In this document: one piece after another, positions 5,642 through 6,343 of the stretch | Position numbering within the stretch: the first letter of the stretch is position 1 | How the letters are laid out: each line of letters starts with the position of its first letter | Source of the DNA: QQUD01 sp039029915 | GTDB taxonomy: Bacteria > Chloroflexota > Anaerolineae > Promineifilales > Promineifilaceae | Reading direction: 5' to 3' | Assembly (NCBI GenBank): GCA_039029915.1 | Contig: JBCCFD010000455.1 | Coordinates: 1 to 6,343, forward strand | DNA: 6,343 bases | Notes under the pieces: generated by a model | What the model was told of the DNA's origin: nothing | The model's input: the letters and a program-made list of their open reading frames with translations, nothing else | Databases searched by the model: none | Program-made: the position numbers and the translations under genes

Positions 5642-6331
5642 TTAGCTCACGTTATTTAGCCAACCGCCGTCGACGGCCAACTCTTCGCCAGTAATATAGC
5701 CGGCATCACTGCTCAGTAGAAATGCCGCAGCCTTAGCGATATCGTCGCCTGAGCCAAAACGATTGAGAGGGACACGGCTCATGACACCAGCCGCGAATCC
5801 TTCGAGCTGAGCCTCATCCATCCCGAGCTTACCGTAGATTGGGGTTGAGATTGGCCCCGGGGCGACAGCATTGACTCGGATTCCCTTCTGCGATAGTTCA
5901 ACAGAGAGCGACCGTACAATTGACCGAAGCGCCCCTTTGCTACCGCCATAAGCGGCCGCTGTCGCCATCCCGATATCATGCACGATTGAGGTATTAAATA
6001 ATAATGAGCCGCCTTCGTTGAGCAGCGGAACGAGCTTTTGGGCTAAGAAGTAGGGCCCTTTCACGTTGATGTTGTACAAATTGTTGAACTGCTCTTCGGT
6101 CCAAGCTTCAAGCGGCATAAAAGGGGCAATCCCTGCATTGATAAATGCCCCATCAATTTTGCCGAAGGTGGCCTTGATATGATCGGCTAGGGCGGTAACG
6201 GCCGTAATATCGCCAGCGTCTGAAGCGACAATTTCGAAAAATATATAATGCCTCTTCCTTGTTTCAGAGAAACTTGAAAAAGGTTTGGGGCACCAAATGA
6301 AACATGACGAAGGTACAACAACATGCAACAC
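5642..6331 (-). pseudogene. 5'-truncated short-chain dehydrogenase/reductase (SDR)
   Basis: A 229-residue frame from GTG at 6331. From residue 33 on (EIVASDAGDITAV) it is a classical SDR: INAG (64-67), structural Asn89, catalytic Ser115, Tyr128 and Lys132 (YGGSK), then NAVAPGP (154-160) and the C-terminal ITGEELAVDGGW. The nucleotide-binding TGxxxGIG motif and about 55-60 N-terminal residues of a normal 245-255-residue SDR are missing. They are replaced by about 32 unrelated residues rich in Phe, Ser, Pro and Cys, with an in-frame stop just upstream (6337-6335). No frame of 6243-6343 supplies the glycine motif, so a simple frameshift does not explain the loss. A working NAD(P)-dependent enzyme is unlikely. 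The neighbouring FAD oxidoreductase on the same strand suggests a former sugar-type redox cluster. Gene identity is sure; inactivity is inferred. Confidence 0.8.
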
Positions 6332-6343
6332 AAGTCATTGCGG
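6241..6343. other. non-SDR sequence beyond the junction
   Basis: This end segment does not continue the SDR gene. On the plus strand it has TATAAT (6244-6249, no good -35), a small palindrome GTTTC-AGA-GAAAC (6261-6273) and an ATG at 6297 opening a frame (MKHDEGTTTC...) to the window edge with a weak, distant AAAGG. It may be the end of a mobile element or the start of another gene; it matched no terminal repeat I know. Confidence 0.35.

Noticed and set aside
6243..6343. A frameshifted SDR N-terminus beyond the junction
   Set aside because: All three minus-strand frames were read; none contains a TGxxxGIG-like motif.

Overview
The window reads as accessory or loosely packed chromosomal DNA of a Gram-negative bacterium of moderate GC content, with AT-rich intergenic stretches. 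Two lipoprotein signal peptides, a TetR-type regulator and ordinary Shine-Dalgarno sites support a bacterial, probably proteobacterial, source. A marine gammaproteobacterium is a guess from the protein style. No RNA gene, CRISPR array or complete insertion sequence was seen.

Left half (1-3464): a small membrane-protein gene (36-614, +) faces a TetR/AcrR regulator gene (630-1208, -). The regulator is divergent from a lipoprotein gene (1402-2160, +), and a 20-bp near-perfect palindrome at 1281-1300 between them is the obvious regulator operator. A second lipoprotein gene (2304-3179, +) is a diverged tandem paralogue of the first. Its stop codon is followed by a strong hairpin and then, in the same frame, by a 5'-truncated remnant (about 3222-3464) that resembles the C-terminal part of the membrane protein at 36-614. 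The regulator and two lipoproteins are therefore bracketed by two related membrane-protein segments, which suggests duplication followed by partial decay.

Right half (3465-6343): two minus-strand reading frames. The gene at 3504-5348 is a complete 614-residue FAD-dependent oxidoreductase with an N-terminal beta-sandwich-like domain, of a type I associate with carbohydrate metabolism. Upstream of it lies an SDR-family reading frame (5642-6331) that keeps the catalytic Tyr-Lys half but lacks the nucleotide-binding glycine motif, so it looks like a 5'-truncated pseudogene with a junction near 6236-6245. The 293-bp gap between the two is dense in structure: an imperfect 36-bp direct repeat, an 11-bp-arm hairpin, and three GTnAAnTTnAC-like sites spaced 42 and 116 bp, close to whole helical turns. 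This gap is a likely control region for the oxidoreductase gene.

How the genes work together: the regulator probably controls itself and the adjacent lipoprotein gene. The oxidoreductase and the SDR may once have formed a two-step sugar or sugar-acid redox cluster under a regulator not present here. No complete new system could be demonstrated. The most interesting items are the regulator/paralogous-lipoprotein unit with flanking membrane-protein segments, and the structured control region at 5407-5633.
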